A stretch of DNA of 41,527 nt, taken from NCBI GenBank assembly GCA_947166945.1, contig CAMVGH010000010.1:1-41527 (forward strand). The letters run 5' to 3'. Position 1 is the stretch's first letter. Every line of letters starts with the position of its first letter. The notes under the pieces are model-generated. The model did not search any database. It had not been told where the DNA came from and was given only the letters and a program-made list of their open reading frames with translations. Made by a program: the position numbers and the translations under genes. Below are positions 16,255 to 25,430 of this stretch, piece by piece. This stretch comes from an uncultured Clostridia bacterium. Lineage in GTDB: Bacteria > Bacillota > Clostridia > Oscillospirales > Ruminococcaceae.

Positions 16255-16968
16255 TTACAGCGATCTACCCTCAAAAACCTTTTCAGCGTTATGATTAAGC
16301 TTTGAGAAGCATCTCGGCGAGATCTTCTTGGATATAGCCTTTTCGGCGACATCTATATTCGGCGGTCTTGATGTCGTGTTGTGACAATCGGTGCCGAGCA
16401 GATGAGCGAGATTCCGGCGAAGAAGATCATACATGAATTTTGAATGTTTGTAGAACATTTTAAAGTCGCCGGAATTGAGCTGTACGATCATATCGGAATC
16501 CATTATCTCGTAGATACTGTCTTCATCGGTGTAGTTCAGATATCTTTCCGCGTGTGCAAGTATCAGCCGTATATCCGGTGACAGACCGCCGACAAAACTT
16601 CTGAACTCATTTATAAAATTGCTTGTAAGGCGCTGATACGGCAGTTCAATAAGCATATATCCCGTATCGCCTATACAAAGTTTGGTAAGATCAAGATCGG
16701 CAAGAGACTTTGTATATAGCACTTCAGCTCCGTATTTCACTTCAAGCCCCAGCTGAGCCGCCACCGGTGCGAACTGTTCTATGGCACCGGCGCGTTTTTC
16801 AAGGAAATGATCGATGGTCTTTTCCTCGGACAGATAGAAATGCGGCGTAAGCATGATCTTTTCGATCCCGAGTTCTCTCTCCATTTCCAGCATTCTGGTG
16901 GAAGTCGCTATATTCGGGGATCCGTCGTCTATACCCGGGAGAATATGGCAGTGCGTATCAACAAGCAT
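16255..16968 (-). CDS. cpsB: CpsB/CapC-type tyrosine phosphatase
   Basis: A 237-aa manganese-dependent phosphatase of the PHP fold. The family signature VDTHCHILPGIDDGS starts at residue 3, with TPHFYLSE near 41, LAHAERYLNY near 144 and GTDCHNT near 193 as the other metal-binding motifs. It should remove phosphate from the tyrosine-rich tails of the CpsD kinase. Gene order cpsC-cpsD-cpsB matches streptococcal-type EPS control, in transcription order. SD AAAGGAAA precedes the ATG by five bases. Confidence 0.92.
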   Translation of the reverse strand: MLVDTHCHILPGIDDGSPNIATSTRMLEMERELGIEKIMLTPHFYLSEEKTIDHFLEKRAGAIEQFAPVAAQLGLEVKYGAEVLYTKSLADLDLTKLCIGDTGYMLIELPYQRLTSNFINEFRSFVGGLSPDIRLILAHAERYLNYTDEDSIYEIMDSDMIVQLNSGDFKMFYKHSKFMYDLLRRNLAHLLGTDCHNTTSRPPNIDVAEKAISKKISPRCFSKLNHNAEKVFEGRSL

Positions 16969-17001
16969 ACGTGTTTCCTTTCTAACCGTTCCCGGGATAT
17001 A

Positions 17002-17745
17002 TTATTTATACTCTGAATATTTATAGTAATTGTACTTATACTTGTATTTATAACCGCTGTATCCGCCCTTGCCGCCCTTGCCGGTGCAGTTCACCTTCAG
17101 GAATCCGAGAACCTTTCCGCTGGTCATGCGTGTCTTTTCAAGAGCCTCATTTATCTCGGCATGAGTAGTTCTGCCCTCCTTGACTATGAACATGATGCCA
17201 GCCGTTCTCGTATTGAGCAGGAGGGCATCCGTGACTACCGTTACGGGAGGCGTATCTATGAATACATAATCGTAGTGCTTGGAAGCCAGTTCAAGCAGCT
17301 GATCCATTATAGCTCCCGAGATAAGCTCTGCGGGATTCGGAGGTATAGGACCGGATGTGAGTATGTCAAGATGTGTTCTTACATCGCGGTTTATCGCCTT
17401 GGATATATCGCGGACTATGCCGCCGAGAACGGAGGACAGCCCGACCTTGTTATCGAGTCTGAGCAGCGAATGCTGAACAGGCTTTCTCATATCGCAGTCG
17501 ATAAGAAGCACCGAAGCTCCAGTCTCCGCCATTGTTATCGCCATATTGAGACAATTCGTACTCTTACCCTCGGAAGGTCCGCACGAAGTTATTACAACGA
17601 TCTTTCTTTCACTGGAAGCAAGCGAGAAAACGAGGTTTGTTCTTGCGGCTTTATAGGCTTCTTTTATCGCGAACTGGGTGTCATCATTGAGGATGAACTT
17701 CCGCGACATACTTATCGGAAGTCTGTCACTTTTTCTTTTCGCCAT
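17002..17745 (-). CDS. cpsD: CpsD/CapB bacterial tyrosine kinase
   Basis: A 247-aa BY-kinase of the soluble type. Walker A is GPSEGKST (56-63), Walker A' LLIDCDMRKP (80-89), Walker B VFIDTPP (161-167). The last 19 residues hold nine tyrosines, the autophosphorylation cluster that CpsB reverses. Its N-terminal start overlaps the end of cpsC by 20 bases, so the two are coupled; the SD is weak (AAGG). The kinase must be activated by CpsC's cytoplasmic segments. It should govern amount or chain length of the exopolysaccharide. Confidence 0.93.
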   Translation of the reverse strand: MAKRKSDRLPISMSRKFILNDDTQFAIKEAYKAARTNLVFSLASSERKIVVITSCGPSEGKSTNCLNMAITMAETGASVLLIDCDMRKPVQHSLLRLDNKVGLSSVLGGIVRDISKAINRDVRTHLDILTSGPIPPNPAELISGAIMDQLLELASKHYDYVFIDTPPVTVVTDALLLNTRTAGIMFIVKEGRTTHAEINEALEKTRMTSGKVLGFLKVNCTGKGGKGGYSGYKYKYKYNYYKYSEYK

Positions 17746-18754
17746 TTTTTGCCTTGACCTCTTTCTTCTCTTCTTTACCTTCTGTTTTATCTTTGTCTGT
17801 TTCCTTCAGAGCGTCGGATTCTTTTTCGTTTTTCTTATCGTTTTTCTTATCTTTTTTGTCACCGGTACCGTTCTTTTTTTCCTTCTTTGCGGTTACGAAC
17901 TCGTCGTCATCATCATCGTTTTCATCAACGTTATCTTCAGCGGCTTTATCATAGCCGTCCGCGAAAGCCTCGTCCTCTTTCTGGTTATCTTCATCATAAG
18001 CCCCGTAATTGGAATATTTATATCCATACTTACCGTAGCCGTATTTTGAATACTTATAACCGCCCTTACCCGCCATTTCAAAGTCAAGGATCTCGGCAAA
18101 CACCGGTATATCATATATCTGTACAAGATCGTCGTCCGGCTTTACCTTGATATCAAGGAGCTCCTTCACAAGGAAGAAGAGATACAGGACAACAAGCCCC
18201 GCAGCACCGCCGATAAGGGCAAATCTCGTCGTACTCGGATATGTGTGTGATTTGGGCATTGTAGGCTGAGACACAGTCTCAATGGAACCGCTTTTTATAA
18301 CACGGTGATATTCGGCAGTAGCCAGATCGACCTCTTCCGCCGCAACATCATGTGCAAGCTGCGGGTCACCTGCGACCACCGTTATCTTCAGCACCTCTGT
18401 GTTATCCACCGGCGTAACGGTTATCATGTCTCCGAGCTTTGAAGCGGAATATTCTCCGTTGAACCTTTCGCTGAGCTGATCAAGCACATCATTGCTCTTG
18501 AACAGGATCTCACATGTATTGACAAGTTTCAGCGCAACATTTAAATCGTTTATGTTGAGTGAATCTTTATCGGAAGCACTTGAGTTTTCGACATACATCA
18601 GCGCCTCTGACGAATAACGCTTAGGTACCACAAAAGCAGCAAGCGAAAAACCTATCGCTGCCGCCAGTATTCCCGCAATAACTATCGGGATCCAATGTTC
18701 CAAAAGTACCCTCAGAAGGACTCTGAGGTCTATAGTCTGTTCCTGTTCGTCCAT
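17726..18754 (-). CDS. cpsC: CpsC/Wzz-type chain-length regulator with unusual tail
   Basis: A 342-aa membrane protein with a helix at 21-43, an extracytoplasmic Wzz domain and a second helix at 178-196. The first 230 residues match the family. The cytoplasmic tail is unusually long: residues 233-253 form a tyrosine-rich GYKYSKYGYG-type repeat like that at the end of CpsD, and 255-342 is an acidic then Lys/Glu-rich, disordered segment. Normally CpsC only activates the kinase; here it may also be phosphorylated. SD GGAAGGGG precedes the ATG. Confidence 0.9.
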   Translation of the reverse strand: MDEQEQTIDLRVLLRVLLEHWIPIVIAGILAAAIGFSLAAFVVPKRYSSEALMYVENSSASDKDSLNINDLNVALKLVNTCEILFKSNDVLDQLSERFNGEYSASKLGDMITVTPVDNTEVLKITVVAGDPQLAHDVAAEEVDLATAEYHRVIKSGSIETVSQPTMPKSHTYPSTTRFALIGGAAGLVVLYLFFLVKELLDIKVKPDDDLVQIYDIPVFAEILDFEMAGKGGYKYSKYGYGKYGYKYSNYGAYDEDNQKEDEAFADGYDKAAEDNVDENDDDDDEFVTAKKEKKNGTGDKKDKKNDKKNEKESDALKETDKDKTEGKEEKKEVKAKNGEKKK

Positions 18755-18852
18755 TCACGAACCCCTTCCAAGCCTGTTTTACCGCGTTTTTTTCAACAAA
18801 CACGGCATAATTTACGCATAAAATGACATATAGTTTCTCTGTTTGCGAACTT

Positions 18853-18882
18853 ATTATATCACACCTTCTGTTACAAAGTCAA
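18853..18882 (-). promoter_or_regulatory. Promoter of the EPS cassette
   Basis: Minus strand TTGACT (18877-18882) and TATAAT (18853-18858) with an 18-bp spacer, about 100 bp upstream of cpsC. Confidence 0.75.
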
Positions 18883-18886
18883 GATT

Positions 18887-18972
18887 TTTTTCATATTTAA
18901 CGAATTTTGCCATCAAAATTGTATATTTCACACAAAAAAGAAAACATTATTTTCACGTTTTTCATATTTAAC
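18887..18972 (-). promoter_or_regulatory. Direct repeats upstream of the EPS promoter
   Basis: The 15-base sequence GTTAAATATGAAAAA (minus strand) occurs at 18887-18901, four bases upstream of the -35, and again at 18958-18972. An inverted repeat AATTTTG-CCAT-CAAAATT (18902-18919) lies beside the first. The spacing suggests activator sites; the protein is unknown. This AT-rich stretch otherwise contains no gene. Confidence 0.45.
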
Positions 18973-19000
18973 AATACAAATATACATTTATATTATAAAA

Positions 19001-19034
19001 CAAACCGGCTGTCCGATACAATACCGGACAGCCG
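19001..19034 (-). terminator. Terminator of the aquaporin gene
   Basis: Minus strand CGGCTGTCCG and CGGACAGCCG (19006-19034) form a stem, followed by GTTTGTTTT. Confidence 0.85.
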
Positions 19035-19046
19035 CATACCGCAGTA

Positions 19047-19736
19047 TTATTCCTTTTCGAGGAACTTGTAAACAACAGCCGCAATAGCCGCGCCTACAAG
19101 CGGTCCGACGATGAATACCCAGAGAGCAGCAAGCGGTTCGCCATTGCCGTTGATAGCCGCAATAACAGCCGGAGCTATGCTTCTTGCGGGGTTCACGGAA
19201 GTGCCGGTGAGACCGATGCCGAGAATGTGAACGAGAGTAAGTGTAAGCCCGATCACCAGGCCGCCGAAGGAGCCGTGGCCGGCTTTCTTGGAAGTAACAC
19301 CGAGTATTGTAAGAACGAAGATGAATGTAAGGACGACCTCCACGATAAGTCCCGCGACCGCATTTCCGTTAACACCGCCGAGAGCGTTCGCGCCGAAACC
19401 TCCGGTCTTGTCCTCAACTCCGCCGAGACCGAATATCGCGGCAAGTATGCCCGAGCCCGCAAATGCGCCGAGGCACTGTGCGATAATATAGGCAATGAAG
19501 TCCTTGACGTCCATTCCTCCGCTTATCAGCACGCCGAGAGATACGGCAGGGTTGATGTGACAGCCGGAGATGTTGCCTACGCAGTAAGCCATTCCGACGA
19601 TCACGAGACCGAACGCAAGTGCGGTAAGGATATATCCGCCGCCGTTCGCAGCGTCGCAGCCCACCAGCATCGCGGTGCCGCAGCCGAGCGTTACGAGAAC
19701 GCAGGTTCCGATGAATTCAGCAATGTACTTTTTCAT
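19047..19736 (-). CDS. aqpZ: Aquaporin (AqpZ type)
   Basis: A 229-aa MIP-family channel with six helices and both NPA motifs (GCHINPAVSLG and GTSVNPARS). The second loop has Ser after Arg where glycerol channels carry Asp, and a His (VHILGIG) is in the selectivity-filter position, so a water channel is more likely than a glycerol facilitator. The longest frame begins 11 codons earlier at 19769, but AAGGAAGG lies seven bases before the ATG at 19736. It lies 39 bases after the GH31 gene and probably shares its transcript, a curious pairing. Confidence 0.88.
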   Translation of the reverse strand: MKKYIAEFIGTCVLVTLGCGTAMLVGCDAANGGGYILTALAFGLVIVGMAYCVGNISGCHINPAVSLGVLISGGMDVKDFIAYIIAQCLGAFAGSGILAAIFGLGGVEDKTGGFGANALGGVNGNAVAGLIVEVVLTFIFVLTILGVTSKKAGHGSFGGLVIGLTLTLVHILGIGLTGTSVNPARSIAPAVIAAINGNGEPLAALWVFIVGPLVGAAIAAVVYKFLEKE

Positions 19737-19775
19737 TTCTGTACCTTCCTTAAAAATATATTGTCTCACAGACCG

Positions 19776-22091
19776 TTATGAGCGGACTATGTCAAGACCT
19801 TGTGCGCTTTCCACAGTAAATCCGTCGGCGCAGCCCTCCGATGCGACAGTGACGGTATTGCCGTTCCTCACCGCTTTTACCGTGAGGACAAGCACGGCAT
19901 CGCTGTCATATATCTCACATTCTGCGCTCCTGCCGTCTTCAAGACCGTAGATCACCAGTCTGGCATTCTTTGCGAAATCGTAGGAGAAGTTCCTCCTGAA
20001 ATCACCGTAGGCAATTATCGAGTTCGGCTTCGCGTACAGCGGCATACCGAAGTAGTCGTACTTCTTTTCATACCACTTGCCTCCCAGAAGCTCTTCACCT
20101 GTCTGGATATCCGTCCATGTACCTGTGTCCGGCAGGTAGAACTGCACCGTGCCTTCCTCATTGAATACCGGTGCCACCAGCAGCGAATCTCCCAGCATAT
20201 ACTGCCTGTCGAGCGCCAGAACAGCGGGATCATTCGTGTAGTCAACGACCATTGCCCGCATCATCGGAACGCCCGTCTCATGGGTCTTTACAGCATTGGC
20301 GTACAGATACGGCATCAGCCTGCCTTTCAGCTTGGTGAAATGCCTTACCACGTCGCAGCTTTCCTCGTCGAAATTCCACGGGACGCGGTAAGAGCTGTTG
20401 CCGTGCAGTCTTGAATGTGTGGACATCAGCCCGAACGCCGACCAGCGCTTGTACAGATCGGGGGTGCCGGTCGCCTCGAAGCCGGAAATGTCATGGCTGA
20501 AAAATCCGAATCCCGACATACACAGCGATAATCCGCCGCGAACAGTCTCCCACATACTCTCATAATTGGAGAAGCAGTCTCCGCCCCAGTGTACCGGGAA
20601 CTGCTGACCGCCCACAGTCGCTGATCTTGCGAACAGACATGCCTTGTTCTTTCCGTAGTGTCTTTCAAGGACTTCAAATACCGTCTTATTATAAAGGTAT
20701 GTGTAATAATTGTGCATTTTATACGGATCGGAGCCGTCGTAATAAACGACGTCTGTGGGTATTCTCTCGCCGAAATCCGTCTTGAACGTATCAACGCCCA
20801 TCTTGCAGAGCGCTTTCAGCTTTGAGGCGTACCACTCGCAGGCAGCCGGATTGGTGAAATCGACGATAGCCATTCCCGGCTGCCACATATCCGTCTGGAA
20901 TACAGAGCCGTCTTTCTTCTTTATGAAGTAGCCGTGCTTCACGCCCTCGTCAAACAATGACGAACGCTGGGCGATGTACGGATTTATCCAGACGCATATC
21001 TCAAGGTTCTTTTTATGCAGCCTGCCCAGCATTGCCTCCGGGTCATCGAACATCTTATCGTCCCATGTGAAGTCGCACCAGTTGAAACCCTTCATCCAGA
21101 AACTGTCGAAATGGAATACTTCCAGCGGGATATCCCGGCGCTCCATTTCGTCGATGAACGATGTGACCGTCTTTTCGTCATAGTCGGTGGTAAATGAAGT
21201 GGTGAGCCACAGACCGAACGTGAATGCAGGCGGAAGCGCGGGCTTTCCGGTAAGGTCGGTATATGCGCGCAGCACGTCCGCAATAGTTTCACCGCCGAAC
21301 ACAAAGTATTCAAGGTGCTGCCCCTGTACAGCGAATGCCACTTTCGAGACTGTTTCGCTTGCTACCTCAAACATCACCTTTTCCGGGTGATTCACAAGGC
21401 AGCCGTAACCGCGTGAGGACACGAAGAACGGTATGGATTTGTAGGTCTGCTCGGTGCAGGTACCGCCGTCATTGTTCCATACATCGACGGACTGCCCGTT
21501 CTTGACGAATGTGGTGAACTTCTCGCCGAATCCGTATATATTCTCCCCTACTGCGATATTGAACATATCCCGCATATACGCGCTGTCGTCGGTCTCGCTG
21601 TCCGCGTAGAAAGCCTCGTTCTTCTTTGCGAGCATCCTGCTCTCTGTCCTTGAGCCGCTTTCCTCTATATAGCTTGCGGTGCGCCAGCCCTGTTTTGTAA
21701 GCAGTCTGCCGTCATAGTAGTATTTTATGTCCCAGGCGCCTTTTTCAGCACCTATGACCGCCTTTGTCTTTCCGGATATCAGTTCATAGCCGCCGTTATC
21801 CAGCCTGTTTATAACGGGTCTGAAATCCTTGTCCTCATACAGAGAAAATTCCGGACCTTTCCGCGCGGCGCCCTTGTAGTGATCTTCCGTTACCTTGATC
21901 GAGTTTTCACGCGTTGAAGTGAATTTTATCTCGATGCACGGACCTCCGAGAGTCTGCCCTCTGTTCTGAATATATCGGGACGTTGCAAAAACGGTCACCG
22001 AGCGCTCGTCCGCTGTGATCTCGTACATCTGTTCAGCATAGTTTACATTATAGCCCGGCTTATTGAGCCAGAAGCCGTCGGAAAATTTCAT
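19776..22091 (-). CDS. GH31 alpha-xylosidase-like enzyme (YicI type)
   Basis: A 771-aa intracellular glycoside hydrolase with no signal peptide. The nucleophile is Asp439 in KTDFGERIP and the acid/base is Asp505 in HWGGDCFSNYESM, both in the form seen in E. coli YicI, an alpha-xylosidase acting on isoprimeverose-type ends. Conserved SFWMKGFNWCDFTWD and the C-terminal beta domains are present, and length matches. It would release xylose from xyloglucan oligosaccharides imported by the cell. No transporter or xylan gene is next to it. SD AAGGAG precedes the ATG. Confidence 0.9.
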   Translation of the reverse strand: MKFSDGFWLNKPGYNVNYAEQMYEITADERSVTVFATSRYIQNRGQTLGGPCIEIKFTSTRENSIKVTEDHYKGAARKGPEFSLYEDKDFRPVINRLDNGGYELISGKTKAVIGAEKGAWDIKYYYDGRLLTKQGWRTASYIEESGSRTESRMLAKKNEAFYADSETDDSAYMRDMFNIAVGENIYGFGEKFTTFVKNGQSVDVWNNDGGTCTEQTYKSIPFFVSSRGYGCLVNHPEKVMFEVASETVSKVAFAVQGQHLEYFVFGGETIADVLRAYTDLTGKPALPPAFTFGLWLTTSFTTDYDEKTVTSFIDEMERRDIPLEVFHFDSFWMKGFNWCDFTWDDKMFDDPEAMLGRLHKKNLEICVWINPYIAQRSSLFDEGVKHGYFIKKKDGSVFQTDMWQPGMAIVDFTNPAACEWYASKLKALCKMGVDTFKTDFGERIPTDVVYYDGSDPYKMHNYYTYLYNKTVFEVLERHYGKNKACLFARSATVGGQQFPVHWGGDCFSNYESMWETVRGGLSLCMSGFGFFSHDISGFEATGTPDLYKRWSAFGLMSTHSRLHGNSSYRVPWNFDEESCDVVRHFTKLKGRLMPYLYANAVKTHETGVPMMRAMVVDYTNDPAVLALDRQYMLGDSLLVAPVFNEEGTVQFYLPDTGTWTDIQTGEELLGGKWYEKKYDYFGMPLYAKPNSIIAYGDFRRNFSYDFAKNARLVIYGLEDGRSAECEIYDSDAVLVLTVKAVRNGNTVTVASEGCADGFTVESAQGLDIVRS

Positions 22092-22138
22092 ATTGCAGTT
22101 CTCCTTGTCATTGATGTAATCGTTTCACCGATATTCCT

Positions 22139-22167
22139 ATCATAGCATAAACCGCCGTGATTTTCAA
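22139..22167 (-). promoter_or_regulatory. Sigma-A promoter of GH31-aqpZ
   Basis: Minus strand TTGAAA (22162-22167) and TATGAT (22139-22144), spacer 17 bp. It lies directly after the trkH stop with no clear terminator between them. Confidence 0.7.
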
Positions 22168-22187
22168 GAGCAAAACCGTGCTGCCGC

Positions 22188-23621
22188 TCATTTTTTCCAT
22201 GTATTTGGCGAGAACAGGAGCAGTATCGGAAACAGCTCAAGCCTTCCCGCGAGCATATCGAAAATGAGGATCAGCTTGGTAGGTTCGGAGAACACGCTGT
22301 AATTCGAGGCGGGTCCCGCAAGCTCCAGTCCGGGTCCCACATTGTTTATCGCGGCCGCTACCGCCGTGAAGTTGGTTATCAGGTCATAGTTGTCAAAGGA
22401 CAGGAGCAGCATCGAAACAGCGAATACCAGGAAATAGCATACCATATACACATTGACCGAACGCACTACCTCATGCTCGATCATGTGACCGTCGATCTTG
22501 ATCTTCTTGACACGGTGCGGGTGTATCTGTACGTCAAGCTCTTTCTTGATGCCCTTGAAAAGGATCAGAAAGCGGGATATCTTGATACCGCCGCCGGTAC
22601 TTCCCGCGCAGCTGCCTATGAACATCAGCATGACTATTATTGAACGTGACAGTTCCGGCCATTTATTGAAGTCCTCGGTGCTGAATCCTGTGGTGGATAT
22701 TATTGAAGCCACAGTGAACGCGGAATGGCGGACGGACTCGTTCATATCGGCGTAAAGGCTGTTGATGTTGATGGCAATGACCGCGGTAGCTCCGATGACC
22801 ACCAGCAGGAACGCGACCACTTCGGTCGTGAATGCCTCCCGGAATTTCAGCTTTCCGATAAAGAAATAGCTGTTGAAATTTATGCCGAACATCAGCATGA
22901 ATACCGTGACAACGATCTGAAGCGCCGGGGAGTAGCTTCCGAAGCTGTCGTTGCGCACTCCGAAACCTCCCGTTCCGGCAGTGGAAAAGGCGGTGTTTAT
23001 CGCCTCAAACGGATCCATTCCGCAGATGACCAGTACTATCAGCTCCGCGAACGTAAGTCCGAAATATATCGAATACAGCAGCATTGCCGTTGTCCGGACG
23101 TGAGGGACAAGCTTGCTCACCGAAGGCCCGGGGGACTCCGCTTTCATTATATGCATATTCTGTCCGCCGGACAGCGGCAGGAATGCCATAATGAACACAA
23201 GCACGCCCATTCCTCCCACCCAGTGGGTGAAACTGCGCCATATCAGTATCGAGCGCGGCAGATGCTCCACTTCCGGCAGGACTGTGGCACCCATGGTGGA
23301 AAAGCCGGACACCGCCTCAAACAGCGAGTCGATGTAAGACGGAATAACGCCGGAAAAAAAGTACGGCAAAGCACCGAACAGTGAAAGAACGATCCAGCTC
23401 AGCGCAACTATGATAAATCCTTCCCGGGAATAGAGCGTTGTATTGGCGGGCTTTTTTCTTGTTATGAGTACACCCGCGGCAAGACAGAACGCGGCTGTCC
23501 CGAGGAATACCCAGAATTCCGCCTCCCAGCATATCGCCGCGGTAAGAAGCGGCACCGCAAGGAATATGCTCTCGAATATCAGCAGCCACCCGAGGATATT
23601 CCCTATCATACGAAAATTCAT
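22188..23621 (-). CDS. trkH: Potassium uptake channel TrkH
   Basis: A 477-aa Trk/Ktr/HKT-type channel subunit with four M1-P-M2 repeats. The selectivity-filter segments are visible as SGFSTMGATVLP, STAGTGGFGVRN, STTGFSTEDF and NNVGPGLEL, with the glycine in each. It forms a K+ uptake system with the cytoplasmic TrkA subunit encoded 20 bases upstream. Positively charged basic segment KKIKIDGH in the middle is a loop. SD CGGAG lies 11 bases upstream. Confidence 0.93.
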   Translation of the reverse strand: MNFRMIGNILGWLLIFESIFLAVPLLTAAICWEAEFWVFLGTAAFCLAAGVLITRKKPANTTLYSREGFIIVALSWIVLSLFGALPYFFSGVIPSYIDSLFEAVSGFSTMGATVLPEVEHLPRSILIWRSFTHWVGGMGVLVFIMAFLPLSGGQNMHIMKAESPGPSVSKLVPHVRTTAMLLYSIYFGLTFAELIVLVICGMDPFEAINTAFSTAGTGGFGVRNDSFGSYSPALQIVVTVFMLMFGINFNSYFFIGKLKFREAFTTEVVAFLLVVIGATAVIAININSLYADMNESVRHSAFTVASIISTTGFSTEDFNKWPELSRSIIVMLMFIGSCAGSTGGGIKISRFLILFKGIKKELDVQIHPHRVKKIKIDGHMIEHEVVRSVNVYMVCYFLVFAVSMLLLSFDNYDLITNFTAVAAAINNVGPGLELAGPASNYSVFSEPTKLILIFDMLAGRLELFPILLLFSPNTWKK

Positions 23622-23641
23622 TTATATGTATGCTCCGTGAT

Positions 23642-24997
23642 TTATTTTTCAAGAATGTCCGTGATATCGTGCAGCGGGAAAGACGATACTATGACCACGC
23701 TGTCACCTACCTGCATACTGTCTCCGCCTCGCGGGATTATCACTTTTCTGTCACGCCATATCGAGGCTACCAGCACATTGTGCTTCAGCTTCAGTTCCAT
23801 TAACGGCTTGCCGACTATCGGGGAATTGTCGCGGATTATGAACTCCGAGGCATCTACCTTGCCCTTGATTATGCTGTACAGGGTCTCGACATTGCTGCCT
23901 ATCGTGTTCTTCATAGCGCGCACATAGCGAACTATGCTCTCCGAGGTGATATTCTTCGGATAGATGACAGTGTCAAGCTCAAGATGACGGATCACGTCAT
24001 CGAAATCTATACGGTTCACCTTCGTGACAAGCTTACCCTTGCTTACGGACTTTGCGAACAGGGAAAGGAGAATATTCTCCTCGTCGAGGTTGGTGAGCGC
24101 CACAAATCCTCCCGTGGTAGCAACGCCCTCTTCGAGAAGCACCTGCTGATCCACCGCATCGCCGTTGATGACAGTCACATACTCAAGTTTTTCGGATATC
24201 TCCTCGCACTTTGCAAGATCCTTTTCTATGACTTTTATGTTCATGCCGGAACGGTTCAGGGTCTCGCACAGGTAATGTGTGATATCGCCGCCGCCGACGA
24301 TCATAACGTCCTTTACGGAGTTGGTCTTGTAGTGTATCTGTTTGAAGAAGGCGTTCGCATTCTTCGGGGACGCGATTATCGAGATTATATCCTTATCGAG
24401 GAATCTGAATTCACCGTTCGCGATATATGCATTATCACCGCGTTCGACCGTGCAGACAAGAACATCGCAGTGCAGTTTTGTGGATATCTCCTTGACCGCG
24501 AGACCGGCCAGAGGGCTGTCCTCGGGGAGCTTGAATTTCAGCAGCTCCACCCTGCCTCTTGCAAAAGTATCTATCTTCAGTGCCGACGGGAAACGCAGCA
24601 CTCTCGCTATCTCCGCCGCGGCAGCCTGTTCGGGGTTTATCACCATAGCAAGACCGAGTTCTTCCTTCAGATAAGGAGCCTCACTGCTGTACTGAGGACT
24701 TCTCACACGGGCTATGGTATGGCAGTTACCGGCTTTTTTCGCGATAAGGCAGCATAGCAGGTTCAGCTCGTCCGAGCCGGTCACCGCGATAAGCAGGTCT
24801 GCCTGCCTTATGCCTGCCTCCTGCTGTACCGCATGGGTAGCGCCGTTGCCTACCACGCCGAGGACATCGTATCTTGCGGTAGTCTCGTTCACCTTTGCGG
24901 CAAGCATATCTATGACGGTTATGTCATTTCCTTCTTCGTTCAGCTGTTCGGCGAGCGCCTGTCCGACCTTGCCGCAGCCGACAATGATTATATTCAT
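23642..24997 (-). CDS. trkA: Trk potassium uptake regulator TrkA
   Basis: A 451-aa cytoplasmic protein with two tandem RCK units: an NAD-binding Rossmann fold (IIVGCGKVGQALAEQL near residue 3, and VMIVGGGDITHYLCETL near 231) each followed by a TrkA_C domain. It binds nucleotide and gates TrkH. Length is normal for the duplicated form. SD CGGAG is 9 bases before the ATG. Confidence 0.94.
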   Translation of the reverse strand: MNIIIVGCGKVGQALAEQLNEEGNDITVIDMLAAKVNETTARYDVLGVVGNGATHAVQQEAGIRQADLLIAVTGSDELNLLCCLIAKKAGNCHTIARVRSPQYSSEAPYLKEELGLAMVINPEQAAAAEIARVLRFPSALKIDTFARGRVELLKFKLPEDSPLAGLAVKEISTKLHCDVLVCTVERGDNAYIANGEFRFLDKDIISIIASPKNANAFFKQIHYKTNSVKDVMIVGGGDITHYLCETLNRSGMNIKVIEKDLAKCEEISEKLEYVTVINGDAVDQQVLLEEGVATTGGFVALTNLDEENILLSLFAKSVSKGKLVTKVNRIDFDDVIRHLELDTVIYPKNITSESIVRYVRAMKNTIGSNVETLYSIIKGKVDASEFIIRDNSPIVGKPLMELKLKHNVLVASIWRDRKVIIPRGGDSMQVGDSVVIVSSFPLHDITDILEK

Positions 24998-25031
24998 ATA
25001 ATATCTCCGTGATCAAATCTATATATAGTAT

Positions 25032-25060
25032 AATATACTCCTTTTTATAAGAAATGTCAA
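25032..25060 (-). promoter_or_regulatory. Sigma-A promoter of trkA-trkH
   Basis: Minus strand TTGACA (25055-25060), 17 bp, TATATT (25032-25037). No c-di-AMP riboswitch (ydaO) fits in the roughly 30-base leader. Confidence 0.75.
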
Positions 25061-25083
25061 GCATAAAGGCAAACAATAAACAA

Positions 25084-25108
25084 TCCGCCGCTCATACCGA
25101 ACGGCGGA
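25084..25108 (-). terminator. Terminator of the Rrf2 operon
   Basis: TCCGCCG and CGGCGGA (25084-25090, 25102-25108) form a stem just after the 99-aa gene, followed on the minus strand by TTGTTTATTGTTT. Confidence 0.75.
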
Positions 25109-25117
25109 CATGAATTC

Positions 25118-25417
25118 TTATTCCGATACATCAAGGTGCTTTTTTATGACGTTCATTATCTCGTCGAGTCTCTGCCCGCCGATACCGCGTATCTGCCCCA
25201 GATCCTCCCGCAGCTTTCCGAGATCGACATTCACCGGCTCCGGCGCTCCGTTTCCTCCCGGCACAGCGCTTTTATCCGCTGCTTTTAGTTTCTCGTACAG
25301 ATTTTCGTATGTCTGCACGATGAATTCCCGGCGCTCGTCGTTGCTGCTCATCTTTTTCAGCGTCTCAAAGATATCCTTTGTGAAGTTGTCGTAATAATCC
25401 CGTTCGCGGTCAGTCAT
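25118..25417 (-). CDS. Small protein of unknown function
   Basis: A 99-aa hydrophilic protein, mostly helical. The C-terminal IRGIGGQRLDEIMNVI resembles a helix-hairpin-helix-type turn, but the match is too short to call. It follows the MaoC-like gene by 13 bases and has a good SD (GAGGTGG), so it belongs to the Rrf2 operon. Confidence 0.7.
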   Translation of the reverse strand: MTDRERDYYDNFTKDIFETLKKMSSNDERREFIVQTYENLYEKLKAADKSAVPGGNGAPEPVNVDLGKLREDLGQIRGIGGQRLDEIMNVIKKHLDVSE

Positions 25418-25430
25418 ACAGCCACCTCTT

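Noticed and set aside
22115-22127. Catabolite (cre) site before the GH31 gene
   Set aside because: TGTAATCGTTTCA is one base too short for a 14-base cre and does not match its right half.
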